Source: Flavihumibacter sp. UBA7668
GTDB taxonomy: Bacteria; Bacteroidota; Bacteroidia; Chitinophagales; Chitinophagaceae
DNA: 64,000 nucleotides
Assembly (NCBI RefSeq): GCF_002483205.1
Contig: NZ_DLHM01000004.1
Coordinates: 714,962 to 778,961, forward strand
Direction: 5' to 3'
Position 1 is the first letter of the stretch, and every line of letters begins with the position of its first letter. A program made the translations under genes and the position numbers. Positions 1-8,300 of the stretch are shown here, one piece after another. The notes beneath the pieces were generated by a model. It did not search any database. It was not told where the DNA came from and was given only the letters and a program-made list of their open reading frames with translations.

Positions 1-1536
1 GTTATTCCGCAGCGTTATGGGTTTAATTATATCGAGGAAGGGCAGGGCCGGATTAGTTGTTACCCGCTCATCCACCTGTTCGATGGAGGGCACCCAGTAC
101 CGATCTCTTCCCCATGAATTGAAGGCACCATGATCGCCGGATTCCAATACAGTTCGAAAAACATCATTGAATTCCACGAGATGCCCACCCCAACAACCGT
201 CACCGATATTTATACCGGCCCTTGGAACATCATAGATGGTATTATGCCTGACTGTGATGTCCATTGCCATGCTGATTTGTATGCCGGCAACCTGTTTTTC
301 GATTTGCCCAATTGTATGAATAAGGTTATCATGGGCCAGGCAATTTGAAGGAAATTGATTTGTTTTAGGACCGGGAATCAGGTCCAATTCCTCTACTTTT
401 TGTTGTTCTTCATATTGGAACAAAGGTGATCGAACAGCAGCTGGATCTCCAACAAATGCAATCGCATTTCCACCAATTTCATAAATATGATTCCCTTCAA
501 TTTTGCAATTTCTGTTATAACGACTTACAAAAACGGCATGTCCGCCCAATTGATGAAAGCTGTTGTTTTCAATCTGAATATTTTCGGAGCCTTCCACCAA
601 TATTGCCCCGGAACGGTTGATGGTCCAATCACTTCTTAAAAGCGGCTCACGGGGATGCATAAATGTACGGTTGGTTCCAGTAAAAACAAGATTCGACAAG
701 TGTACAGCACGAATTGGTGTGGCCTCCGTTCCTTCCAGGTGTATTAATTTATCCAGGTGTGAAAGTTCGAGCCTCGCTTTCGAAAGAGAGTTTCCATCCG
801 GCGGCAAAAGATAAAGTATGCCTTTCCTACTGTCATAAAACCATTCCCCGGGAGCATCGAGTTCCTCCCAAATATGTTCAACAAACCGATGTTCTGAATG
901 CATGGGAGATGGACGGTTATTTTGCCATCCGCCTTCCAGCACAAGGCTGTCTGGGGTAGCTTTTCCCAGAATTTTATAATGAAAATCGCCCCATTCCGCC
1001 TGATGTAAAGCATGTACATAAGCTCCTTCAGGGTTCGCCCATTGTTGAATTCTTTTTTTGCTGAGAGCATCGGATGAAGTACCCATAAAAAATCGGGCAT
1101 TTGAATCTATATTGGGATAACGGGCCATCGGTAAGGCATTACCGTTGAAATATAATTGATCCGCTTTTATTCCATTTCCAATGAATGCTTCCCAAATTCC
1201 ATTTCTCCAGGGTTTCCAATCAGGGCGTATGCGTTGTGCACCACTAAGGATGGATTTTTTCTCTGAAGATCCGGTAATATGTAAACGATGCCCGTTAAGA
1301 ATTGCCGGATTTATAAGGAGTGTTGATTGGAGGTAATGAATTCCGGGACCAAGTACCAGGCTGATATCTCCTGCAGGCGCGTTTCGGATTTTTGATAACG
1401 CATATTCAACCGTTTTAAAGGGAGCTACTTTGGATCCTGAATTGGTGTCTTTTCCATTTATATCTATATACCAGGTTGTCTGACCAAAACCATGAAATGA
1501 TAGCGACATTATTAGAAAGCACAGAAATCGTTTCAT
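1..1536 (-). CDS. Secreted right-handed parallel beta-helix protein, 3'-truncated by the window edge
   Basis: The reading frame is open from the ATG at 1536 to base 1 (512 codons, no stop), so the C-terminus lies outside the window. Residues 1-19 form a signal peptide ending in FHGFGQ. The early segment WYIDINGKDTNSGS followed by PFKTVEYAL is typical of the first coil of right-handed beta-helix carbohydrate-active proteins. Later HNTIYDVPRAGINIGDG and SGDHGAFNSWGRDRYW are motifs I associate with large Bacteroidetes beta-helix enzymes. This suggests a secreted or periplasmic polysaccharide-acting protein (lyase or glycosidase). The exact family cannot be assigned without the missing part. It is divergent from the next gene. 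Confidence 0.8.
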   Translation of the reverse strand, partial: MKRFLCFLIMSLSFHGFGQTTWYIDINGKDTNSGSKVAPFKTVEYALSKIRNAPAGDISLVLGPGIHYLQSTLLINPAILNGHRLHITGSSEKKSILSGAQRIRPDWKPWRNGIWEAFIGNGIKADQLYFNGNALPMARYPNIDSNARFFMGTSSDALSKKRIQQWANPEGAYVHALHQAEWGDFHYKILGKATPDSLVLEGGWQNNRPSPMHSEHRFVEHIWEELDAPGEWFYDSRKGILYLLPPDGNSLSKARLELSHLDKLIHLEGTEATPIRAVHLSNLVFTGTNRTFMHPREPLLRSDWTINRSGAILVEGSENIQIENNSFHQLGGHAVFVSRYNRNCKIEGNHIYEIGGNAIAFVGDPAAVRSPLFQYEEQQKVEELDLIPGPKTNQFPSNCLAHDNLIHTIGQIEKQVAGIQISMAMDITVRHNTIYDVPRAGINIGDGCWGGHLVEFNDVFRTVLESGDHGAFNSWGRDRYWVPSIEQVDERVTTNPALPFLDIIKPITLRNN

Positions 1537-1611
1537 ACTACATTCTTGAAAGAACTGAATATAGGCTCATTTTTTAAAGCAAAGTTCAAGTAAATTAGCA
1601 AAACCTTTACC

Positions 1612-2682
1612 ATGATTCTCCTTGGCAATATTTTACTGCTTCTTGCCAGTTTATTTTACTTCGGGCTATTTATTGTTTTATATGTCGAATCCAAACCGCA
1701 TGGGGATGGATTAATGGGATATGGATGGGCAGTGATCTTATTGAATTTAGGGCTGATCCTGTCGATGCTGCTGGTTTCTCTATTGATTGCATACAAGGGT
1801 GGTCTTAACTGGATTAAAGGTAGTGTCTGGACAAAATTTGGCTGGACCAGTCTGGTGGTGTTAGGTAGTCTGCTAACTACTGCATTTTGTGCCTTAATGA
1901 AATATGAACCAGGCCCGCTGCCTGTTTTCTTTAAAGTTATTTCAAGTTTAGGTCCGGCTATTATGCCTCCATTGTTAATACTTTCCGGATTTGTTTTATT
2001 AAATCCGGGACTGCTATCCATGTTTCCTCATTCCTTCCTAAAATGGCCTTTGTTGTTGCTGGCTTTTTATGGTGCAATTGGACTTTTATCCGGCATAGTT
2101 GCCTGGGGTGCTGACGCAATCCGTCAGCAGAGCATCTCCAAAATCTACCAAAAACAACAGTATTCTTCGAACCAGCAGCGTATGCTTAATGACATTGACT
2201 CCTGTGATGTTTTGAAAAATATGGTTTTTATACTCGTTTTTACGGATGCCAACCAGCAGACGGAAATTCGCAACAGAGCTCTTGAGAAAATAAAAACACA
2301 TCCAGACTGGCAGGGTGAAATGATTCGACTAATACATACAGAATGGGCTCCTGAAGTGTTTACCTTTCTTGCTTCAAACGATGTGGATGACCTATCCCGG
2401 TTTACGGAACCGGTTCGGCTGGGATTTCTTCAAATGTCAGTAGTAATAAGAAAGAGAATTCGATCCAGTACCCATCCTTCTCATTTTTATAAAGGAATGT
2501 TCAATTGGGATATGGAGCAGGTTCTTAAAACGGCAGAACGCTTCAGAACCCCTGTGGTCAATTACAATAAAGAAATAAAAGAAATACGAGAGGCATTGAA
2601 TGAACCTAGTGAATGGGAGAAACCTGCTTTTGATTGCGTGCCTGCTTTAGACCGGTATATCAGGAAAACTGAACAAAACTGA
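1612..2682 (+). CDS. Integral membrane protein of unknown function
   Basis: This 356-residue protein is not recognised. The first ~170 residues contain about five hydrophobic segments (around 3-25, 38-62, 76-98, 112-133 and 145-168) and the remaining ~185 residues are soluble and charged. The soluble half has short helical stretches but no catalytic motif that I can identify. The topology resembles a small sensor or scaffold with an extramembrane C-terminal domain. The ATG at 1612 is the first in frame and follows 75 bp of divergent intergenic DNA. The next gene on the same strand starts 44 bp downstream. Confidence 0.7.
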   Translation: MILLGNILLLLASLFYFGLFIVLYVESKPHGDGLMGYGWAVILLNLGLILSMLLVSLLIAYKGGLNWIKGSVWTKFGWTSLVVLGSLLTTAFCALMKYEPGPLPVFFKVISSLGPAIMPPLLILSGFVLLNPGLLSMFPHSFLKWPLLLLAFYGAIGLLSGIVAWGADAIRQQSISKIYQKQQYSSNQQRMLNDIDSCDVLKNMVFILVFTDANQQTEIRNRALEKIKTHPDWQGEMIRLIHTEWAPEVFTFLASNDVDDLSRFTEPVRLGFLQMSVVIRKRIRSSTHPSHFYKGMFNWDMEQVLKTAERFRTPVVNYNKEIKEIREALNEPSEWEKPAFDCVPALDRYIRKTEQN

Positions 2683-2726
2683 TGAGCCGATTGTCTCCTT
2701 ATAAATACACTGTTTAACCGAAAAAT

Positions 2727-3473
2727 ATGAAAAAAATCTGTTTGGCGATAGTAGTGCTTTTGCAGTCGTTTTGGGCGATGGCTCAGGTAGATGCATTCAC
2801 TACCAATAAAGGAATTCTTGAAATTCAGCCGGTATATCATGGTTCCTTGTGGATGAGCTGGAATAATCTCCGGATTGCAGTAGATCCCTATGGAGGTGCG
2901 GAACGGTATCAGACCATGTCAGCGGCAGATATCATCCTAATAACAGATATTCATGGTGATCATATGGATAGCAGTACACTGGTAAAACTAAATTTGACAA
3001 AGGCGACCATTATTGCACCAGGGGCGGTAAGAGATCGTTTAATAAAATTTCTGTCTGCGGAACAAAAAATCAGCGTACTGGCAAATGGAGATTCGATGGA
3101 ATTGAAGGGGGTAAAAATAAGCGCGATTCCTATGTATAATTTACCGGATTCACCCAATGTACGTCATCCCAAAGGAAGGGGAAATGGGTATGTTCTCAAT
3201 TTGGGAGGGAAGCGGGTATATATTTCCGGAGATACGGAGGATATTCCGGAAATGAGATCCCTCCGTTCTATTGATATTGCCTTTCTATGCATGAACAAGC
3301 CTTATACAATGGATGTGGAACAGGCTGCCAGCGCAACGCTTGCTTTCCGTCCTGCCGTTGTTTATCCTTTCCATTTTCGCCAACCGGCAGGGTTTAGTGA
3401 TATAAAAGAGTTTGCCCGACTTGTAAAAGAAGGAAATCAGGCAATAGATGTACGATTAAGGACCTGGTACTGA
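2727..3473 (+). CDS. Secreted metallo-beta-lactamase-fold hydrolase (UlaG-like)
   Basis: The product has 248 residues and a cleavable signal peptide (about 1-19, ending AMAQ). The metal-binding signature DIHGDHMD near residue 75, the later YISGDTEDIPE and the final YPFHFR histidine fit the UlaG/YtnP-like branch of the metallo-beta-lactamase superfamily, which binds one or two metals and hydrolyses lactones, phosphoesters or similar bonds. Substrate is unknown. The export signal places it in the periplasm, unlike classical cytosolic UlaG. A strong hairpin terminator follows. Confidence 0.85.
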   Translation: MKKICLAIVVLLQSFWAMAQVDAFTTNKGILEIQPVYHGSLWMSWNNLRIAVDPYGGAERYQTMSAADIILITDIHGDHMDSSTLVKLNLTKATIIAPGAVRDRLIKFLSAEQKISVLANGDSMELKGVKISAIPMYNLPDSPNVRHPKGRGNGYVLNLGGKRVYISGDTEDIPEMRSLRSIDIAFLCMNKPYTMDVEQAASATLAFRPAVVYPFHFRQPAGFSDIKEFARLVKEGNQAIDVRLRTWY

Positions 3474-3490
3474 TAAATTAATACCTAAAT

Positions 3491-3531
3491 GGGGAAAGGA
3501 TGACCAACTGGGTATTCCTTTCCCCGTTTTT
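3491..3531 (+). terminator. Rho-independent terminator after the MBL-fold gene
   Basis: A perfect 10-bp stem (GGGGAAAGGA at 3491-3500 with TCCTTTCCCC at 3516-3525) is followed by GTTTTT. It lies 18 bp after the stop codon. Confidence 0.85.
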
Positions 3532-3613
3532 ATTGGTTTCATTCTATTTTTTTTTGTGAATAAGATATGGCACAATCGTTGAATTAAAGGAGTGAACCTA
3601 ATTACAAACAGTC

Positions 3614-4255
3614 ATGAAAACAAGTCACTATTTAATGATTTTAAGTGTAGCTGCCACTTCTATGGTAGCTTGTGAAAATAACAGCGCAAAAGATGAGCAA
3701 ATTGCAGCTGATATTGAAAATTATGTTGATTCCGTTTCTACCAATGTCTCTAATTACAGCAAAGAAACATGGGATGAAATCAGTACTTCCTACAATGCTA
3801 AAAAAGCGGAACTGAAAGCAGAAGGCAGAGAATTGTCTGCAGAAGTAAAAGAAGAACTTGCTGATGCGGAGCAAAAATTTGAATCATTGAGAGTAAAATT
3901 TGAATCAAATATTAAAGCCGGCGAGTCAAAGCAGGCAATGCGTGATGAACTTTTTGGGACAGGTAAAGTTGGAAATGATATGTCATTTTCCTGGGTAACA
4001 GCTGCCAATGCAAAAGATGTGTATGTGAATTTTGTCAATACGGTTGAAAAAAACAAAGAAAGATATACCAGGGAGGACTGGGATGAAATCAAAGTATTGT
4101 ATGAAGCGCTGGACAATAGAAAAAATGAAATAGAAAAAGATTTGCCAGGCCCTGAAAATCGTGAAATAGCCAAGCAGAAAGTAAAATTCGCAAGTATAAA
4201 AGCTGTGAATCGGGTTACTGCGAAAGTTGAAGAAAATACTGATTCAAAAAATTAA
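3614..4255 (+). CDS. Lipoprotein with two copies of a short helical repeat (DUF6565-like)
   Basis: This 213-residue protein starts with a lipoprotein signal whose lipobox SMVAC places the lipidated Cys at residue 20. The mature part is acidic, lysine-rich and predicted helical. Two segments resemble each other: one around residues 40-65 with YSKETWDEISTSYNAKKAEL, and one around 143-170 with YTREDWDEIKVLYEALDNRK. This points to an internal duplication. DUF6565-type lipoproteins of Bacteroidetes look similar, but I assign that only tentatively. It probably sits in the envelope and no enzymatic motif is visible. It is monocistronic, bounded by terminators on both sides. Confidence 0.75.
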   Translation: MKTSHYLMILSVAATSMVACENNSAKDEQIAADIENYVDSVSTNVSNYSKETWDEISTSYNAKKAELKAEGRELSAEVKEELADAEQKFESLRVKFESNIKAGESKQAMRDELFGTGKVGNDMSFSWVTAANAKDVYVNFVNTVEKNKERYTREDWDEIKVLYEALDNRKNEIEKDLPGPENREIAKQKVKFASIKAVNRVTAKVEENTDSKN

Positions 4256-4287
4256 GTATATAAGATTTTAGCAGGACGGTTGGTTTT

Positions 4288-4317
4288 GCCCCTTATCTGA
4301 AAGGATAAGGGGCTTTT
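4288..4317 (+). terminator. Terminator between convergent genes
   Basis: A 10-bp stem GCCCCTTATC (4288-4297) pairs with GATAAGGGGC (4304-4313) across a six-base loop and is followed by TTTT. It ends the lipoprotein transcript. The stem may also stop the opposing gene, although the T tract is only on the plus strand. Confidence 0.85.
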
Positions 4318-4319
4318 AG

Positions 4320-5096
4320 TTATAGCTCCTTTGCAATCAATTCAGCAATATCCAATACCTGCATACTATCTTCTTTTTCTTTAGTTTTAATACCATCCGT
4401 CATCATGGTATTACAAAAAGGACAGGCTGCTGCAATAATGGAAGCACCTGTTTCAATGGCTTCTTCCGTTCTTTCCCAATTTACCCGGGTGACTCCTTTT
4501 TCTTCTTCCTTAAACATCTGTGCGCCGCCAGCACCGCAACAGAGGCCATTACTCCGGCAACGCTTCATTTCTACCAGTTCAGCATCAAGTGCTTCAAGAA
4601 CTTTACGGGGGGCTTCATAAATCTGGTTGGCTCTTCCTAAATAGCAACTATCATGAAAAGTGATTTTTTTCCCTTTAAAAGCACCGCCATCTTTTATTTT
4701 AATTTTTCCGGTATCAATCAGTTCCTGTAAATAGGTAGCATGATGTACAACATCATATTGCCCACCTAATTCTGGATATTCATTTTTCAAAGTATTAAAA
4801 CAATGTGGACAGGTCGTAACAATTTTTTTGATTCCGTAATTGTTTAATAGTTGAATATTCTGGTAGGCCATCATCTGAAACATAAACTCATTTCCGGCTC
4901 TTCTCACCGGATCACCCGTACACATTTCTTCCTTACCCAGAATTGCGAACTTAACTCCGACCGTTGTTAGAATATGGGCAAATGCACGGGTAATTTTCTG
5001 TGCCCGCTGGTCAAAACTTCCGGCGCAACCCACCCAAAAAAGGATCTCTGGTTGTTCTCCGGATGCCATCAGCTCAGCCATCGTTGGTACCTGCAT
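4320..5096 (-). CDS. (Fe-S)-binding cysteine-rich-domain (CCG) oxidoreductase subunit
   Basis: The 258-residue protein carries two cysteine-rich CCG-type half-motifs: CPHC plus HDSCYLGR in the first part, and GLCCGAGGAQMF plus AACPFC near the end. Such domains bind a non-cubane or 4Fe-4S cluster in LldE, GlpC and heterodisulfide-reductase-related proteins and pass electrons between a flavoprotein or ferredoxin-like partner and quinone. The N-terminal sequence MQVPTMAELMASGE is typical of the stand-alone Bacteroidetes version. Its usual ferredoxin-domain partner is not in the window. It is divergent from the Crp-type regulator, with an 88-97 bp shared upstream region. Confidence 0.88.
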   Translation of the reverse strand: MQVPTMAELMASGEQPEILFWVGCAGSFDQRAQKITRAFAHILTTVGVKFAILGKEEMCTGDPVRRAGNEFMFQMMAYQNIQLLNNYGIKKIVTTCPHCFNTLKNEYPELGGQYDVVHHATYLQELIDTGKIKIKDGGAFKGKKITFHDSCYLGRANQIYEAPRKVLEALDAELVEMKRCRSNGLCCGAGGAQMFKEEEKGVTRVNWERTEEAIETGASIIAAACPFCNTMMTDGIKTKEKEDSMQVLDIAELIAKEL

Positions 5097-5193
5097 AGAA
5101 TCGGTATTTTTTGTAAATCTATACGAATTGATTTGAAATCTCCTTTTTAGTGTAAAGGCTAAATTGACTAATTTGCTATAAACATTGGTGCAA

Positions 5194-5889
5194 ATGGGGG
5201 TGGAGGAACAGTTACTGCTAATCCGAAATTACAATCTCTGGTCAGATGTATCGGACAAAGAATATGAAGAATTGAATCTTATCCATCATTTTATTGAAGC
5301 AAAACGAAACGAATACCTCTATTTTGAATCTCACCTTCACAATAAACTCTACTTTCTAAAAGAAGGTTACATTAAAATTGGTTATATAGATGAACAGGGC
5401 AGGGAAGTGGTTAAGGAAATAATCAGGAAGGGAGAGGTCTTTGGTCAGATAACACTTGAACGAAATAACTTACACGGGGAGTTTGCCCAGGCATATAAAG
5501 GTGATGTGAGTCTTTGCGCATTTAATATTGAAGAATTTGAGCGTTTATTACAACAGAAACCAGGGATAGCATTACGGTACAGTAAGCTGGTTGGACATCA
5601 ATTAAAGAGATTGGAAAATCGGTTGGTAGGATTGCTTCATAAAGATGTAAAAACCCGCTTAGCCGGATTTTTACTGATGTTGATGGAAAATGAAGCGGTT
5701 ACAGGCAGATCTGTCAATATTCCTAATTATTTACGCCATGAAGATATTGCCAGTTTGATTGGTTCCTCCCGGCAAACAGTTACGTCTACTATCAATGAAC
5801 TGGAGGCAACCGGCTTATTGTCCTTTACACGTAGCGCTATTCTAATTCCGGATGTTAAAGCCCTGCAAAAGCTGGTAGCTGTCGGCTAG
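5194..5889 (+). CDS. Crp/Fnr-family transcriptional regulator
   Basis: This protein is about 231 residues long. The N-terminal half is a cyclic-nucleotide-binding-like beta-barrel (roughly 10-125, with GREVVKEIIRKGEVFGQ). The C-terminal half is a Crp-type winged helix, including HEDIASLIGSSRQTVTSTIN as the recognition region. There is no N-terminal cysteine cluster as in Fnr, so it does not look like an oxygen sensor with an Fe-S cluster. In-frame TTG (5185) and GTG (5188) codons precede the ATG chosen here. The YHS/DoxX/YceI genes follow 53 bp downstream and are plausible targets, which is an inference from position only. Confidence 0.92.
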   Translation: MGVEEQLLLIRNYNLWSDVSDKEYEELNLIHHFIEAKRNEYLYFESHLHNKLYFLKEGYIKIGYIDEQGREVVKEIIRKGEVFGQITLERNNLHGEFAQAYKGDVSLCAFNIEEFERLLQQKPGIALRYSKLVGHQLKRLENRLVGLLHKDVKTRLAGFLLMLMENEAVTGRSVNIPNYLRHEDIASLIGSSRQTVTSTINELEATGLLSFTRSAILIPDVKALQKLVAVG

Positions 5890-5896
5890 CTGACAA

Positions 5897-5940
5897 GATT
5901 CCTTCTTGCTGGTGTCTAGTTTTATGGAATCAAACACCAG
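5897..5940 (+). promoter_or_regulatory. Interleaved complementary segments directly upstream of the YHS gene (possible pseudoknot or switch)
   Basis: GATTCC (5897-5902) is complementary to GGAATC (5926-5931), and CTGGTGT (5909-5915) to ACACCAG (5934-5940). The pairs are interleaved rather than nested, the layout of an H-type pseudoknot or of two exclusive hairpins. The last arm ends two bases before the ATG at 5943. No T tract follows, so it is not a normal terminator. Confidence 0.35.
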
Positions 5941-5942
5941 TA

Positions 5943-6398
5943 ATGAAATATTTCATCAGTTTTGTTAGCACAATCATTATATCAATTCTGGCTACCGCAC
6001 AAGCGGGTACCAGCCACTGGAACATAGAAAAAGGCCGGGCCTTGCAGGGCTATGATGCCGTCGCCTATCATGCCCAGCAGAAGGCAGTCAGAGGAGATAC
6101 CCACTTTGCAATTACCCATAGAGGAGTGGAGTGGCTCTTTTCGTCAGCAGCCAATAGGGAAGCCTTTAAAAAAAAACCGGCTGCCTATGAACCGGCCTAT
6201 GGTGGATGGTGTGCATTTGCCATGGGTGATTATGGAAAAAAAGTGGAAGTAGACCCGGAAACGTTCAAGCTCATAGACGGAAAACTTTACCTCTTTTACA
6301 ATAAATACTTCAATAACACCCTGGTCAGCTGGAATAAGAACGAAACAAATCTGAAGGCAAGGGGAGATGCAAATTGGGAGAAAATTATCCGTAAATAA
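5943..6398 (+). CDS. Secreted YHS-domain protein
   Basis: The 151-residue protein has an N-terminal signal peptide (about 1-21, ending ATAQA) and a YHS-type domain: LQGYDAVAYH, a central aromatic-rich segment and AYEPAYGGWCAFAMG. YHS domains occur in metal-handling proteins and in unlinked secreted Bacteroidetes proteins of unknown role. The neighbours (DoxX membrane protein, outer-membrane-like protein, YceI) form a same-strand series with short gaps and suggest an envelope or redox-stress function. That role is inferred from context. Confidence 0.85.
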   Translation: MKYFISFVSTIIISILATAQAGTSHWNIEKGRALQGYDAVAYHAQQKAVRGDTHFAITHRGVEWLFSSAANREAFKKKPAAYEPAYGGWCAFAMGDYGKKVEVDPETFKLIDGKLYLFYNKYFNNTLVSWNKNETNLKARGDANWEKIIRK

Positions 6399-6414
6399 AA
6401 GAAATCAAATCAGT

Positions 6415-6804
6415 ATGAAAAAAAGCTGGGTTCAATGGATATGCCGCCTGGTTGCAGCTATTCTCCTGTTTCAAACGCTTTATTTTAAATTTACTGCTCA
6501 CCTGGAATCGGTCCTGTTATTTACCCAATTGGGCATTGAACCATGGGGCAGAATACTAACCGGTATACTGGAATTGCTTGCCTCTGTTTTGCTTTTGTTG
6601 CCGGCATTTACAAGATTCGGTGCATTGCTCGGCGTTGGCCTGATGTCGGGTGCAATTTTTTCTCACCTTACTGTTTTGGGAATTGTTTTTAATGGAGATG
6701 CGCTGCTATTTATATATGCCTGTATTGTTTTTATTTCCTGCATAGTATTAGTGTGGTGGGAAAAAGATAAAATTCTTCAACTACTCTTAAAAAACAAACA
6801 GTGA
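6415..6804 (+). CDS. DoxX/MauE-like four-helix membrane protein
   Basis: The 129-residue product has four hydrophobic segments and the DoxX-like features FQTLYFKFTAH and LTGILELLASVLLLLPAFTR. DoxX-like proteins are small inner-membrane proteins linked to thiosulfate or thiol oxidation in some organisms, but most have unknown function. I chose the ATG at 6415, 16 bp after the YHS stop. A longer start would overlap the YHS gene. The stop overlaps the next GTG (GTGA at 6801-6804), implying translational coupling with the short ORF that follows. Confidence 0.85.
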   Translation: MKKSWVQWICRLVAAILLFQTLYFKFTAHLESVLLFTQLGIEPWGRILTGILELLASVLLLLPAFTRFGALLGVGLMSGAIFSHLTVLGIVFNGDALLFIYACIVFISCIVLVWWEKDKILQLLLKNKQ

Positions 6805-6884
6805 AAACCAAACTGCTTTTGTTGGGATGCATTCTGTTTGTAATGGCTTGCAGAAAATCTGCTGAAACACTGCTACAGAGTTAA
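6801..6884 (+). pseudogene. Broken small lipoprotein ORF
   Basis: A GTG at 6801 overlaps the DoxX stop and opens a 27-codon frame with a clear lipoprotein signal (hydrophobic core, lipobox FVMAC) that ends abruptly at TAA 6882-6884. Immediately downstream another frame reads as protein-like acidic sequence (TELIELIPEEAEQLATG), and the original frame resumes as PVVPEDSTDPGPDLPDSKI before the next gene. The pattern fits a lipoprotein disrupted by one or two frameshifts. A genuine very short lipopeptide is the alternative. Confidence 0.5.
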
Positions 6885-6983
6885 TTGAACTGATACCTGA
6901 AGAGGCAGAACAACTTGCAACCGGTTGTTCCGGAAGATTCAACAGATCCCGGACCAGATCTCCCAGATTCCAAAATTGTATAT

Positions 6984-7694
6984 ATGAAACCATTTCTGCT
7001 TATTTTTCTATTGTGCTGCACCATAAAAATGAAAGCGCAACAAAAACTCCGTCCATCATTTGATCTGACGGTAGCTGCCGGCTCTTCACAGGGAATCCTG
7101 AGCCTGGGTGCCTGGCATCACTGGAAATTTGGTAAAAAACAACGTCTTGAAATCGGCCTGGGACCAAGAATCAGCGCTTATTCCGGATCAAAAAAAGATT
7201 TTTGGACGGCACCTGCCTCCATTTCAAGAGGAAGTACCACACCATTTTTAGTTGTTTTTTCATCACAGGAAACCCAGCACTGGGATACCCTCACCGTACA
7301 GCGTCCATTGGTAGTTTCATTCAATGCAGCCATACAACTGGCCTATCGGATTAGTCCAAAATTCAGGGTGGGTGTTAATATTGACCTGATTGGTTTGTCT
7401 GTTGGACGAAATTCCCCGGCTATTTTTACCACGGATGGTCAGCAGCAATCGGTTGAGGCCAAACCACTTTCATTAAATTTATTATTGACGGGTGATCTGG
7501 ATAAAGGGTCCCTTAATTCTGAGTTTTTTCTTACATACCAGCTTAACGACAAATGGGGCTTGCGGGGAATTTATCAATTTTATTTTGCTGAATACCAAAC
7601 ACGGGTTGATATTCAGGAGGTTCCGGAACCGAATGATCGCTTCCGTAATAAGGCAAATCTGTTAGGACTGGGATTAACTTATTCCTTAAATTAG
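6984..7694 (+). CDS. Putative outer-membrane beta-barrel protein, unknown function
   Basis: The product of about 236 residues has a signal peptide (1-19, ending KMKAQ) and then alternating amphipathic strands with aromatic girdles, for example LEIGLGPRISAYSG, FRVGVNIDLIGLSVG and the terminal LLGLGLTYSLN. A C-terminal aromatic-rich strand like this is typical of outer-membrane beta-barrels. The frame is open further upstream, but the ATG at 6984 begins a proper signal peptide. It belongs to the YHS-DoxX-YceI series and YceI begins 5 bp after its stop. Confidence 0.7.
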   Translation: MKPFLLIFLLCCTIKMKAQQKLRPSFDLTVAAGSSQGILSLGAWHHWKFGKKQRLEIGLGPRISAYSGSKKDFWTAPASISRGSTTPFLVVFSSQETQHWDTLTVQRPLVVSFNAAIQLAYRISPKFRVGVNIDLIGLSVGRNSPAIFTTDGQQQSVEAKPLSLNLLLTGDLDKGSLNSEFFLTYQLNDKWGLRGIYQFYFAEYQTRVDIQEVPEPNDRFRNKANLLGLGLTYSLN

Positions 7695-7699
7695 GGGGT

Positions 7700-8236
7700 A
7701 TGATAAGAATGCTGGTATCGATCCTGCTCTTTTTGCCAATATTACTGTCGGCGCAGGTATTAAAACCAATGGATGCAGCCGGAGCCGTTACATTTACAAT
7801 TAATAATTTTGGCTCAGGGGTTGATGGAAGTTTCAGGGGGTTGAAAGGGAAAATCGAATTTAATCCGGATAAGGTAGCTTCTTCCTCCATAATGGTTACG
7901 GTTGACGCTGCTACGATTGAAACAGGTATCAATATGCGAAACCGCCATTTGCGGGGTGATAAATATTTTGATGCCGAAAAATTCCCCCTAATTTCCATTG
8001 CCGGTTCTGATTTTAAATCCACCGGATCTCCGGATACGTATAATATGACTGCAAAACTTACCATAAAGGGCATCAGTAAGAGCTTTTTGCTGACCTTTAC
8101 CGCCCGCCAACAAAAAGATGGCGTTCTTTTTGAAGGTAGGTTTAACATTAACCGGAGAGATTTTAATGTGGGGGGAGGTAGTATCAGTCTCTCGGAAGAA
8201 GTCCGGGTTCGGTTAAAAGTGCTTGCGAAACAATAA
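7700..8236 (+). CDS. YceI-family periplasmic lipid-binding-fold protein
   Basis: The protein has 178 residues with a signal peptide (about 1-18, ending LLSAQ) and the YceI lipocalin-like fold. Diagnostic parts are FTINNFG, ASSIMVTVDAATIETGINMR, the MRNRHLRGDKYFDAEKFP motif and LTIKGISKSFLLTF. YceI proteins bind polyisoprenoids or other apolar ligands in the periplasm and are often induced by stress. With YHS and DoxX just upstream this may be an envelope-stress or redox operon. It is the last gene before a 64-bp gap. Confidence 0.92.
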   Translation: MIRMLVSILLFLPILLSAQVLKPMDAAGAVTFTINNFGSGVDGSFRGLKGKIEFNPDKVASSSIMVTVDAATIETGINMRNRHLRGDKYFDAEKFPLISIAGSDFKSTGSPDTYNMTAKLTIKGISKSFLLTFTARQQKDGVLFEGRFNINRRDFNVGGGSISLSEEVRVRLKVLAKQ

Positions 8237-8300
8237 ATCATATAAGAAATCCGAAAACGTAGTAAAAAAGAGTAAATTCGAAACCAACATTTTATAATTC

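Noticed and set aside
744..1100. Minus-strand frame of 118 codons inside the beta-helix gene
   Set aside because: It overlaps the convincing beta-helix frame on the same strand in another phase and shows no protein-like pattern.
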